A DNA stretch of 64,000 nucleotides, from contig NZ_CP026029.1 in the NCBI RefSeq assembly GCF_023520895.1, positions 1,550,001 to 1,614,000 of the forward strand. The letters run 5' to 3'. Below the pieces are notes generated by a model. That model was not told where the DNA came from. It worked only from the letters and a program-made list of their open reading frames with translations, and made no database searches. Shown here one piece after another: positions 33,436 to 42,243 of the stretch. The stretch comes from Paenibacillus sp. PK3_47 (GTDB lineage Bacteria; Bacillota; Bacilli; Paenibacillales; Paenibacillaceae). The translations under genes and the position numbers were made by a program. How positions within the stretch are numbered: the stretch's first letter is position 1; each line of letters begins with the position of its first letter.

Positions 33436-36400
33436 CTACGGCGTTCCCGTTAAGCTTACCTCGTCGATGTAAATCTTATTTCCGGCATTGATGGACGCAT
33501 TCGTCTCTGCGCTGTTGCCGTCAATCAGCCCCAGCAGAAAAACAAGATGTGCACCGTCATCCGCAGCGCCTTCCATGGTGAAGGTGTAGCTGTATTCCGT
33601 CATCTGACCCGTTAGAGCAACCTTTTGTGCCGGGAGATACTTCGTATAATCCCCGCCGTTATGCTCCACGGCCACCTCGATCAGCCGGTCAATGTCCGAG
33701 CGCGCCGAGAACTTCAGGGTGTAGCTTTTGCCCTGCTCAAGCTTCAGCTTGGCATAGTCGACCTGGGCGCTGTAACTTGCCATCCCGGTCCAGGTCAGCG
33801 AAGCCAGCAGTTCACCGTCCAGCACTTCCGCCGAGCCTGTTCCATCGAAATAGGAGGTCCAGCCTGCCATCCCCTTTTCCGGATCAAAGCTGCCATTATC
33901 CAGTGTTCCGCTTACAGGCGGCGGTACCGTGCCGTCCTGTGCAGGCTGTACAATGATATCGTCAAAAGTAAGGGTATGCGGTGTTCCATTCGCCGTCTGG
34001 TCGTCCCCAAGCGCTGCACCGATCAGGTAATTGAGCTTCAGCTTCATGGCTCTGTCCGCGGTAAACTTCCCAGTGTAGGAGTCCCAATCTGAACCGAGCT
34101 CAAATTTGGCCTGCACCGGAGGCTCGGATAACCCGGTATATTCAACAATAATCTGCCTTGGGACTGTTGACTTGGCCCGGAAGCTCAGCTCATATGTTGT
34201 TCCGGCTTCCAGCGGAATTCCCTCCTGGAAGAACTGCGTATGCCAGGCCTGCGACCCGGCCGCTGTGATCCCGATTTCGGCTGCGCCTTCGTTTACCTTG
34301 AAGCTGGAGACGCCGCCTTCCCCGGACCAGGTACTCCAGCTGGCTGCCCCGCTGCTGAAGGAGCCGTTAACGACAAGGTTGCTGCCGGCCGGCAGAATAC
34401 TCTGCTGCACCGTCGCGCTTACATATCCTTCTGCCTCTACAGTCACCGTGTAACTGCCTTCACCGGCAAAAGCTTCTGCAGCGATGATCATCTTACCGGG
34501 CTGAATACTGTATTGCCCGGCTGGAAGTACCGTTTCGCCTACTTTAACCGCCGTGATCTTCCCCCGCCATTCCGGATTGTCGATGAAGCTCAGCTCAATT
34601 GGCTGTCCGGTTTTGTTACTGGTAGTGTCACCAAGCAGCTCCTGCGGTTTGGCCGGGGCATTCTTGATCTGGAATTTTACATTATCGATGATTACATCAT
34701 GCCCCTGCGGGATGCTCACACCCTCCACCTTGCCCAGCAGGAATTTCAGCGACAGCGTGTCTTTCACACCCTGGCGGAATTCGAACTTATAATGTGCAGT
34801 ATCCGGCGTTAATTCAACAACTTTGCTCAAAGAAGGCTGATATGACGCATTTTCCGCATTAACTGTAATCTTGCGGGCCACGCTGGAGCTGGCATCGAAT
34901 TCAATCACATAATCCATGCCGGCGGAAGTCTTCAGCCCGTTCTGGAACAGCATGACGGAATACGGCTGGCTGCCTGTATTCGAAATGCTGAACTTCGCGG
35001 CCCCGGTATCCGCAGCTGCCGTACTCTGCCCTCCCTGCTCCGTCAGCAGCCGTTCCCAGCTGTTAAAACCAAAGCTGAAATCTCCGTTCACAAGCGGATA
35101 ATACACCAGTGACGGATCAAAATAAACGCTTGTGCGCTCGAGCATAAAGTTATCAAGCCTCACCGTACCCGCTGTGCCGCCCAGATGCAGTACAAACTGG
35201 GCCTCGGGATCTGCCCTTCCGGCCAGGTCTTCAAAAACCGCCTCAACCTGCTGTACTCCTGCGGGCAGTGTCAGCTCTTTGGATGCATATAATGTTCCGT
35301 CCTTAGCCAGCAGTTCAATAACTGCTGTACGTGCGGCAGAGGCTTCCACATCAAAGGTTACCTTGTAATCCTGCCCCTGCACGAGCTGGATGCCCTTCTG
35401 CAGCAGCGTGACATCAGCCTCTTCACCGGCCTCCCCTGCAATCTGCAGCTGCAACCGGCCGTCTTCATCCACGGCTGCGCTGACTTCAGCGCCTCCATCG
35501 GCTAATGTATGCCAATAGCTCATCCGGTTCATCTCGCCCAGATCAAAGGTGCCGTTATAGAGATGGTTGCCGCTGCCGAGCGGTGTTTTGGAGCTGTCAT
35601 GATCAAAAGGAATGCTCTCCAGCTCGACCAGCGTGGCATTGCCGATCCACACCGGAAGATTATTCGTCCCGAGATTGAATTCCACCCGCGTGGCAATATC
35701 GGAATTCTCCTTCATCTGGAAGCTCATTTCGTACCGGGTCAACGTTGAACTGAGATCTGCCTTGAGCGACGGGGAATAGGCCTGAAAGCCCCTCGATTCG
35801 CCGCCGGTCAGCCTGGCGCTGATATTGCGTGTACCCTCTGTTTTGGCATCAAAGCTTAGTTTATAAAATCTTCCCTTGGCCAGCGAGACAATCGCCTGAG
35901 GCTGAATGGAGTAGGAATTGCCGCCGGGACTGCTGATGTTTACCTTAAGGAAATTCCGCCCGTTCAGCGGTTCAACCGATACGGCTGCGTCCGCACCGGC
36001 CTCCTTGTACAGCACCCAATGTGCAGTATTCGGTATGCCCATTCCGGCATCGCCTTCAGCCTGCTCTGTGAAATTGTTATTATGAATCAGATTGCCGTCT
36101 TCAAGTGCCGGCAGGTAGCCTTCAGGGTACGGCTCCTTCCCAATCTGCACCGGCTGCGGCTCCCGGTAAGGCCGGCCCGTCAGCTCATACACCCGGACAT
36201 AGTCGATCTCCATCGACTGCGGGAACACGGTCTCTGCCGTAGGGCTGCCGTCAAAATTGCCGCCGACAGCCAGATTCATCAGCAGATGGAATTCCTGGTT
36301 GAACGGTGCCGGATACGCATTATTGGCCGGCTGTCCGCTGCTGATGCTGTACCAGTCATTTTTGGTCGAATACAGGACGCCGTCGACATACCAGCGGATC

Positions 36401-38544
36401 TCGCCGGGCTCCCATTCAATCGCATACGTATGGAAATCGGCAATCGTTGAATTTTCCGGGAAAACATATTCCTTGCCGGTATATAAGTTATCGGGCCATC
36501 CGCCGCCATGATGAATCGTTCCGGCAACGGTGTCCGGGCGGCTGCCCCAGCCTTCCATAATATCGATCTCGCCGGAAGCGGCCCAGTTGCCGTACACATA
36601 ATCCTCAGGCAGCATCCAGATAGCAGGCCAGAGCCCTTTTCCCGTAGGCGCCTTGGCGCGGATTTCAAATTTACCGTATTTCTTGCTGAACAACCCCTTT
36701 GTTTTGATCCGCGAAGAAGTGTACTCCTTGCCGCCCACCGCTTCTTTCCGTGCGGTAATAATCAGCTTGCCGTCCTGCTCCTTCACATTCTTCTCATCAT
36801 CCGTATACCATTGCAGCTCATTGTTGCCCCAGCCCGGATTGCCGACCACCGTTCCGTCTCCCAGGTCGTAGGTCCATTTCAGCGGGTCAATACTCTCATC
36901 ATCGAACTCGTCGTTCCACACCATCGTCCACGGATCAGCCGTTGGTACCGGTGTCGCGGCCGGTTTCGGTGTAGCCGTTGCCGTTGGTGCCGCGGTTGGT
37001 TTTGGTGTAGCCGTTGGTGCCGGCGTTGATGCCGGAGCCGGTGCAGGATTGTATCCTGAAGAGCCGCCGCCCGCCGGTGCCTGGCTTGCAGCTGGCGGGG
37101 CCAGCGTCAGCTTGCCGCTGCTGCCCTGCTTCAAAACGGTTCCGCCGGCCGTAATTCCTTCGGCCTGATTCTCCACCGTGCCGAAGCTGCCGCTGCCTTG
37201 AATCGCTGTTCCCTTGGCGCTTGCCGTAATCAGCAGCTCCGCAATTTGCACATGATCGGCCAGCGTAATTTTGCCGGGACTGCCCAGCTTCAGCTTCCCA
37301 ATCTTCCCGGACAGGGTGAGCGCCAAGCCTGCTTCAGGAGAGTCCAGTGTAGCTACTGAAGCAAACTCTCCTTTGAGTGTTACTGTTTTAAGCCCGGCGG
37401 GGATCTCCACACTGGAGAATCCGGTACCGGTCAGGGTGCTGTCTTCTTCGAGCACAGCTCCGGATGCCAGAACCGTATTTCCTGCCGAGGTAGTTCCGCT
37501 GGCGTAAATACGTATTTTCCCGCCTGGTTTGTCTACCTGCACCGCACCAAGCTCACTGTTAAGCAGCCCGATGCTCTTTTCCCCGCCGCCGCGGATGTAC
37601 GTTGTACCTGTCACCTTCACGCCTTGAAGCTGGACGCTGCCGTCACCGATGCCTTCAGTCAGATAGAGATTGCCTTCGATCACCGTATCCTTCAGCACAA
37701 TATCCCCGCGGCTCAGAACTACATTTCCCTGTATCGTTCCGGGAGCGGCATCCCCTGCTTCAGACACCAGTCCTGATACCATAAGATCGGCTATTTTGGC
37801 AAACTCGGCACGGGTCAGCGTCTTGTCCGGCTTGAACTGGCCGCCGGGATAACCCTGGATATAGCCTGCTGATGTAAGCGCCTGCACAGCTTCAGCGGCC
37901 TCACCGCTAACACCGTTCAAATCCGCATAGGCAGGTTTCTCTGTACCGGCATTCAGCCGGAAAATCCTCTGCAGGGCCACAGCCGCCTCTGCGCGCGACA
38001 GCTTGGCGGAGGGAGCAAGGGTATTGTCCGGACCGGCGCTGAAATATCCGGCGGCTATGGCCTTGGCGATATCGCCGGCAAACCATGCGTTTCTGCTGAC
38101 ATCATCCGGAAGCTTAGCCGCCTCTGCCCGGTAATTAAAAATCCGGTTGATCATCACCGCAAACTCCGCCTTGCTTAATTCCGTACCCGGCCGGAACGTC
38201 CCGTCACCATAACCGCTGACTACACCCAGACTGTTCCAGCGCTGCACAGAACCGGCGGCCCAATGATTCGGACTCATATCAGTAAACGCTTTCAATTCTA
38301 CAGCTGCTGAAGTCCGGTCTGCAGAAGCTCCTGCCAAAGCTGACGCACTTCCCCCTGGCTTACCTGATTGCGCTGCGGCAGATGCCGCCATATCCGGGCG
38401 GGCTGTAACTGCCGCCGTTCTGCCTGCTTCCGGCTGCCAGGATACTTCTGCTGAAGCCGTGCCGCTTCCGAGCGGAGCAAGCAGCCCGGTAATCAGCCCT
38501 ACAGCTGCCAGAGCCGCAGAAACATTTTTTCTCATCCTCTTCAT
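33436..38544 (-). CDS. S-layer-anchored GH16 laminarinase, multimodular
   Basis: 1702-aa exported enzyme that should cut beta-1,3-glucan (or mixed beta-glucan) at the cell surface. Order: signal peptide (about 1-32); three SLH domains (about 87-140, 148-197, 205-256) for wall anchoring; a Gly/Val-rich beta-helix-like region (about 265-475) similar in position to CBM54 of Clostridium thermocellum Lic16A; a Pro/Thr/Ala linker; GH16 domain with SGEIDIMEGWG (E659 nucleophile, D661, E664 acid/base); then five CBM4/9-like jelly-roll modules, with a small DUF1533-like module before the last two. Preceded by a LacI-type operator; the LacI gene is divergent. Confidence 0.94.
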   Translation of the reverse strand: MKRMRKNVSAALAAVGLITGLLAPLGSGTASAEVSWQPEAGRTAAVTARPDMAASAAAQSGKPGGSASALAGASADRTSAAVELKAFTDMSPNHWAAGSVQRWNSLGVVSGYGDGTFRPGTELSKAEFAVMINRIFNYRAEAAKLPDDVSRNAWFAGDIAKAIAAGYFSAGPDNTLAPSAKLSRAEAAVALQRIFRLNAGTEKPAYADLNGVSGEAAEAVQALTSAGYIQGYPGGQFKPDKTLTRAEFAKIADLMVSGLVSEAGDAAPGTIQGNVVLSRGDIVLKDTVIEGNLYLTEGIGDGSVQLQGVKVTGTTYIRGGGEKSIGLLNSELGAVQVDKPGGKIRIYASGTTSAGNTVLASGAVLEEDSTLTGTGFSSVEIPAGLKTVTLKGEFASVATLDSPEAGLALTLSGKIGKLKLGSPGKITLADHVQIAELLITASAKGTAIQGSGSFGTVENQAEGITAGGTVLKQGSSGKLTLAPPAASQAPAGGGSSGYNPAPAPASTPAPTATPKPTAAPTATATPKPAATPVPTADPWTMVWNDEFDDESIDPLKWTYDLGDGTVVGNPGWGNNELQWYTDDEKNVKEQDGKLIITARKEAVGGKEYTSSRIKTKGLFSKKYGKFEIRAKAPTGKGLWPAIWMLPEDYVYGNWAASGEIDIMEGWGSRPDTVAGTIHHGGGWPDNLYTGKEYVFPENSTIADFHTYAIEWEPGEIRWYVDGVLYSTKNDWYSISSGQPANNAYPAPFNQEFHLLMNLAVGGNFDGSPTAETVFPQSMEIDYVRVYELTGRPYREPQPVQIGKEPYPEGYLPALEDGNLIHNNNFTEQAEGDAGMGIPNTAHWVLYKEAGADAAVSVEPLNGRNFLKVNISSPGGNSYSIQPQAIVSLAKGRFYKLSFDAKTEGTRNISARLTGGESRGFQAYSPSLKADLSSTLTRYEMSFQMKENSDIATRVEFNLGTNNLPVWIGNATLVELESIPFDHDSSKTPLGSGNHLYNGTFDLGEMNRMSYWHTLADGGAEVSAAVDEDGRLQLQIAGEAGEEADVTLLQKGIQLVQGQDYKVTFDVEASAARTAVIELLAKDGTLYASKELTLPAGVQQVEAVFEDLAGRADPEAQFVLHLGGTAGTVRLDNFMLERTSVYFDPSLVYYPLVNGDFSFGFNSWERLLTEQGGQSTAAADTGAAKFSISNTGSQPYSVMLFQNGLKTSAGMDYVIEFDASSSVARKITVNAENASYQPSLSKVVELTPDTAHYKFEFRQGVKDTLSLKFLLGKVEGVSIPQGHDVIIDNVKFQIKNAPAKPQELLGDTTSNKTGQPIELSFIDNPEWRGKITAVKVGETVLPAGQYSIQPGKMIIAAEAFAGEGSYTVTVEAEGYVSATVQQSILPAGSNLVVNGSFSSGAASWSTWSGEGGVSSFKVNEGAAEIGITAAGSQAWHTQFFQEGIPLEAGTTYELSFRAKSTVPRQIIVEYTGLSEPPVQAKFELGSDWDSYTGKFTADRAMKLKLNYLIGAALGDDQTANGTPHTLTFDDIIVQPAQDGTVPPPVSGTLDNGSFDPEKGMAGWTSYFDGTGSAEVLDGELLASLTWTGMASYSAQVDYAKLKLEQGKSYTLKFSARSDIDRLIEVAVEHNGGDYTKYLPAQKVALTGQMTEYSYTFTMEGAADDGAHLVFLLGLIDGNSAETNASINAGNKIYIDEVSLTGTP

Positions 38545-38583
38545 GCCTCCTCGAATTCGTAATTTCGTTATTCAAGCCAAAGA

Positions 38584-38599
38584 TCGAAATCGGTTTCGA
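38584..38599. promoter_or_regulatory. LacI-type operator of the GH16 gene
   Basis: TCGAAATCGGTTTCGA: 6-bp arms TCGAAA and TTTCGA around TCGG, 40 bp upstream of the GH16 start and in the divergent region with the LacI gene. Resembles LacI-family sites centred on CG. Confidence 0.55.
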
Positions 38600-38835
38600 C
38601 AACCCTATTGTTGCTTACATTCCAAGGTTTGTAAAGGCGCAAAATTTCGGTTTTGGGTGTCCGAATTTCTGGATCAGGCCTCTGGTTATGAAGGATGTGT
38701 TTGACTTGCAATACGGATATGAATAGACTTTAAATGATACTTTCTGCCAGCAGGAACAAGAAATTCATACATAATCCAGTATGCTTATTGCAAGCTTTTT
38801 CAAGATATAGATCTCATGTGGAGGGTGGCTGTACC

Positions 38836-39858
38836 ATGGTAATGAATATCAAAAAAATCGCCGAAATGGCAGGCGTCTCCGTCTCCACAGTTTCGAAAAT
38901 CATGAACAATTACAGTGATGTTTCGGAAAAAACAAAAAAGCGGGTCCTGGAAATTATCGAACAGACGGGATATTCCCCTTCCAACTCTGCCAAAACGCTG
39001 GCCACCAAGAAGTCCAACCTGATCGGGGTTATTTTTGCGGGTGAGCTTAATGTGGAGTTTACGCATCCTTTTTTTGTGGAGGTGCTGAATTCTTTCAAGA
39101 AACAGATGGGGGTGCTGGGCTACGATCTGATTTTCTTTTCCAATGAGAAATTTATCAGCGGCGGGGATTACTTCTCAAGATGCCAGCATTTCCATGTGGA
39201 CGGCTGTATTATTGTCTCCGGGCAGCAGATGGAGCCGGCAATACGTGATCTCGATAGGAGCAGCATTCCCTGCATCGGCGTGGATTTGGAGCTTCAGGGC
39301 AGCAAGTCGGGGTATGTGATGTCAGATAACTATAAGATTTCCTCCAAAGTGGTGGAACATTTCTATCTGCTGGGCTACAGGGAACTGGGCTTTATCGGCA
39401 GCACAGCGGATTCGGATATTTCCAACCGGCGGGAAGCGGGATACATCAAGGCTATCGAGGACTTCGGACTGGCGATGAACCCGGACTGGTTCGTGCACGG
39501 CGGGGATTTTTTTGAAGGCAGCGGATATGAGGCTATGCGGTCCATGATTGAAGCCGGTCCCCTGCCCCGGGCAATCTTCGCCGCTTCCGATCTGCTGGCC
39601 CTTGGCGCTATCCGCGCTTTGAAGGAGCACGGGCTGCGTATCCCGGAGGACATCGCCATCATCGGCTGCGACGATATTGAAGCCTGCAAATACACCAGCC
39701 CCACACTGAGCACCATCCGCCAGAACAAAGAACGTCTCGGTGTGCTCGCAGCACATATGCTGTTTGACCTCATCAACAACCAGTCCGAAGGCGGCTCCTT
39801 CGTCGTTGAACCGGCCCTGATTGCGCGCGAATCCTGCGGGAGTCTACTGAAGGGGTAA
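38836..39858 (+). CDS. LacI-family regulator of the GH16 gene
   Basis: 340-aa LacI-type regulator. HTH: MNIKKIAEMAGVSVSTVSKI, followed by the hinge NSAKTLATKKSN. Effector domain with VDGCIIVSGQQ, IAIIGCDDIEACKYTSPTLS and the C-terminal ligand loop. GGAGG lies 11 bp before the ATG at 38836; an upstream in-frame ATG at 38734 is non-conserved. Divergent from the laminarinase gene with a palindromic operator between, so it likely responds to a beta-glucan oligosaccharide. Confidence 0.93.
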   Translation: MVMNIKKIAEMAGVSVSTVSKIMNNYSDVSEKTKKRVLEIIEQTGYSPSNSAKTLATKKSNLIGVIFAGELNVEFTHPFFVEVLNSFKKQMGVLGYDLIFFSNEKFISGGDYFSRCQHFHVDGCIIVSGQQMEPAIRDLDRSSIPCIGVDLELQGSKSGYVMSDNYKISSKVVEHFYLLGYRELGFIGSTADSDISNRREAGYIKAIEDFGLAMNPDWFVHGGDFFEGSGYEAMRSMIEAGPLPRAIFAASDLLALGAIRALKEHGLRIPEDIAIIGCDDIEACKYTSPTLSTIRQNKERLGVLAAHMLFDLINNQSEGGSFVVEPALIARESCGSLLKG

Positions 39859-39907
39859 GGACGAACGGCTCCTGTAATTCCCCGGCCAAAAATGTGCAAT
39901 CCATGGG

Positions 39908-40094
39908 ATGAGTGTATTTTGTGCAATAGATTGTTAAGAAACGGAGCTAAAAACTGATTCTATTGTAAAAGGGGGAGCAGAATTCGGGAATATCGCCCCA
40001 AAACAGCACATTCTCAAAAATCTGCTGCACAAACTGCAGCAGATCCTGTTTTTCGGCTGATTTAGCTTCTTTCTGCTGCATAAGGTGCAATCCG
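39908..40094. repeat. Four-palindrome element, copy E (divergent arms)
   Basis: Units start at 39908, 39959, 40021 and 40072 (51, 62, 51). Arms: ATGAGTGTA/TGCAATAGA, TCTATTGTA/GGGAGCAGA, TCTGCTGCA/TGCAGCAGA (perfect), TCTGCTGCA/TGCAATCCG, all with 5-bp spacers. The arm consensus (TCTRYTGCA/TGCARYAGA) differs from that of copies A, B and C but has the same geometry and TGNA...TNCA core. It lies 149 bp before copy C. Confidence 0.8.
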
Positions 40095-40242
40095 TTCACT
40101 TCATATAACCATAAAAAGTAAAAAGGCGGTGTGCGGTGTGCGGTGTGGGATGGTGTTCTAAGTGCTGATAATTATCGTCTTTCTGTAATTATCAGGGTAC
40201 GGCAGAGTCCCCATCTGTTAGAATGATCAGGCGCTTTATAGC

Positions 40243-40429
40243 TTAGTTGGATTTCCTCCACTTAATTCTGTCTTTTTTCATCATTTATCAGCTTTAATTG
40301 GAAATTCTCCAGTTATTCGGGCGGATAAGGGCTGTTGGAGCTTAATTCAGTACATTTAAGTGGACTTTTTCCAACTAGTATTTGAATGCCGGTGTTTATC
40401 GGAGAATTAGATGGAGAAATTCCACTTAG
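40243..40429. repeat. Four-palindrome element, copy C
   Basis: Units start at 40243, 40294, 40356 and 40407 (51, 62, 51). Arms: TTAGTTGGA/TCCACTTAA, TTAATTGGA/TCCAGTTAT, TTAAGTGGA/TCCAACTAG, TTAGATGGA/TCCACTTAG, with 5-bp spacers. The second half, reversed, aligns base for base over long stretches with copy A. Confidence 0.9.
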
Positions 40430-40430
40430 C

Positions 40431-40573
40431 TTGATTCGCACTTGATCTGTACTTGATCCGCACAAGATCTGTACCTGATCCGCACTTGATTCGCACTTGA
40501 TTCGCACTTGATTCGCACTTGATTCGCACTTGATTCGCACTTGATCTGCAATTGATCCGCAACTGATCTGTAC
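40431..40573. repeat. Tandem array, 13 copies of an 11-bp unit
   Basis: Unit TTGATTCGCAC and variants (TTGATCTGTAC, TTGATCCGCAC) repeat 13 times without interruption; copies 6 to 10 are identical. It begins one base after four-palindrome copy C. The 11-bp period is close to one helical turn. Confidence 0.92.
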
Positions 40574-40955
40574 ACGCTCCATGAGACCATTTTCGATAAC
40601 ACGGCTAGTCAACAAGGCAGTCAACAGTACAGCAGACTGATCTGCCGCTTTTTAAGGCAAACCAAATCATTGAATATTATAAAGAGCAGGAAGCTCCTCC
40701 CTCTGGCTTCACCAAGTCAAGGCTTACGTAACCGATTCCCTGCGCAGACTTCCTCCCACTCTCATAATTCGACGAACATCTTCGTTAACCACACCATACA
40801 ACGCAACGAAAGCTCCGCTATTTTCCAAAACATTCTCTAAACCATCCCGAAAACAAATCTTGTTACCGACGATTTCACTACATAATCCAACCTGAATTTT
40901 CGGAAAACAGGCCTCCCCTATCCAATCGTTTCACATTCCCCTGCATAAAACCCTA
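40574..40955. other. Non-coding stretch before the fabH end
   Basis: Stretch of 382 bp between the tandem array and the fabH stop. I see no gene, terminator or repeat here. Confidence 0.4.
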
Positions 40956-41966
40956 TTAAAGAGGGGCAGGAAGCGCAGCCGCTGGATCTAATGACAGCTT
41001 AAGAAGCTGGCCTGCATGCGTCAATCCGGCACCAAATCCGTACAGGAGAATCTTTTGTCCATTCTGCACTTTTCCTTCCCGGATGCCCAGATCGAGTGCA
41101 AGCGGAATGCTGGCCGCAGAGGTATTGCCGAAATACTCCAGGCTGTATAACGCCTGCTCCAGCGGATAGTTCATCCGCTCACAGACCGGTTCAATCATCC
41201 GGAGGTTGGCACTGTGCGGAATAAACCAGTCGACCTGCGCCAGCTCCGCCCCGGCATTCGCCAGCACCTGCTGCACACCCTGAGGTACCGTTCTCACCGC
41301 CCAGCGGAACACTTCCCGGCCATTCTGCACCAGCATGCCTGTATCCGCCAGTTCCATGCCATTGACCGTCCGGGACAAGCCGCTCCGGTACACATGATGT
41401 CCGCCGCCGCCGTCACTCCCCAGATGGAACCCCAGGAAGTGATCCTCCCGATCATCCTGCTCCACAAGCACGGCCCCTGCCCCATCGCCAAACAAAATGC
41501 AGGTGCTGCGGTCGCTGTAATCTGTAATTTTGGAGAGCGCATCCGCACCGACAACGAGCACTTTACGGTGCAAGCCTGACCGGATATATGCATGGGCAGT
41601 ATGCAGAGCGTAGACAAAGCCGGCGCAGGCAGCACTCAGGTCAAAAGCTCCCGCAGTCAGCGGAATCCCCAGCCGGTGCTGAATAATGGATGCTGTAGAG
41701 GGAAACGAAAAGTCAGGCGTGCTTGTAGCCACAAGCACCATATCAATATCATCTGCAGATTTACCATACCGTCTCAGCATATCCTCTGCGGCAGCAACAC
41801 ACAGATCACTGGTGTATTCATTGTCACGGCTGATTCTCCGCTCCCGGATGCCGGTCCGCTGGACAATCCATTCATCATTGGTCTCCACCATCTGCTCCAA
41901 GTCATTATTGGTTAATCTCCGCGCGGGCACATAAGATCCGATCGCTGTAATTTTGGCACCTGTCAA
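40956..41966 (-). CDS. fabH: 3-oxoacyl-ACP synthase III
   Basis: KAS III, which starts fatty acid synthesis by condensing acyl-CoA with malonyl-ACP. Catalytic Cys in LSAACAGF (C114), His in WFIPHSAN and Asn in YFGNTSAAS. 336 aa from the TTG at 41966, which has GAAGAGGTGA just upstream and gives the usual N-terminus (TGAKITAIGSYVPARRL); a GTG three codons earlier overlaps that site. A FapR-type operator overlaps its promoter, so malonyl-CoA should control it. The rest of the fab genes are not adjacent, so this may be one of two fabH copies. Confidence 0.94.
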   Translation of the reverse strand: MTGAKITAIGSYVPARRLTNNDLEQMVETNDEWIVQRTGIRERRISRDNEYTSDLCVAAAEDMLRRYGKSADDIDMVLVATSTPDFSFPSTASIIQHRLGIPLTAGAFDLSAACAGFVYALHTAHAYIRSGLHRKVLVVGADALSKITDYSDRSTCILFGDGAGAVLVEQDDREDHFLGFHLGSDGGGGHHVYRSGLSRTVNGMELADTGMLVQNGREVFRWAVRTVPQGVQQVLANAGAELAQVDWFIPHSANLRMIEPVCERMNYPLEQALYSLEYFGNTSAASIPLALDLGIREGKVQNGQKILLYGFGAGLTHAGQLLKLSLDPAAALPAPL

Positions 41967-42009
41967 TGAAATCACCTCTTCGATATAGTAATTGCTTTAT
42001 TTCAAACTC

Positions 42010-42043
42010 ATTATATCATCTGGTACTAGTACTTGGTACTAAT
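42010..42043 (-). promoter_or_regulatory. fabH promoter with FapR-type operator
   Basis: Minus strand ATTAGTACCAAGTACTAGT (42025-42043) matches the FapR site pattern TTAGTACC-N2-GTACTAA with one changed base. TATAAT follows at 42010-42015. The operator covers the -35 region, so FapR binding would block transcription. Confidence 0.75.
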
Positions 42044-42203
42044 CATACACAAACCCTGCTTCCTTTGCAAAGGAAAAGAAGAGCAAGGGGCTATTTTCCA
42101 TTCGTCTATAATTGTATATAACCAAATACCACCGGACTGGTTCCCGCTAAGCGAAAACAGCTGCGTAAGCCTCCTGTTCATCCCCATATAACGCCATTTA
42201 CAG

Positions 42204-42229
42204 CAAAAAGCAGACCCTCCCGGTCTGCT
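42204..42229 (-). terminator. Terminator of the GH28 operon
   Basis: AGCAGACC with GGTCTGCT, loop CTCCC, and five T on the minus strand, 15 bp after the GH28 stop. Confidence 0.88.
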
Positions 42230-42243
42230 TTCTTCATCCCTTT

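Noticed and set aside
40431..40573. CRISPR array
   Set aside because: Units are 11 bp and directly adjoining, with no spacers and no cas genes.
40313..40624. 103-codon minus-strand frame with repeated QVRIKCESS peptide
   Set aside because: Produced by the 11-bp tandem array and four-palindrome copy C; no ribosome site.
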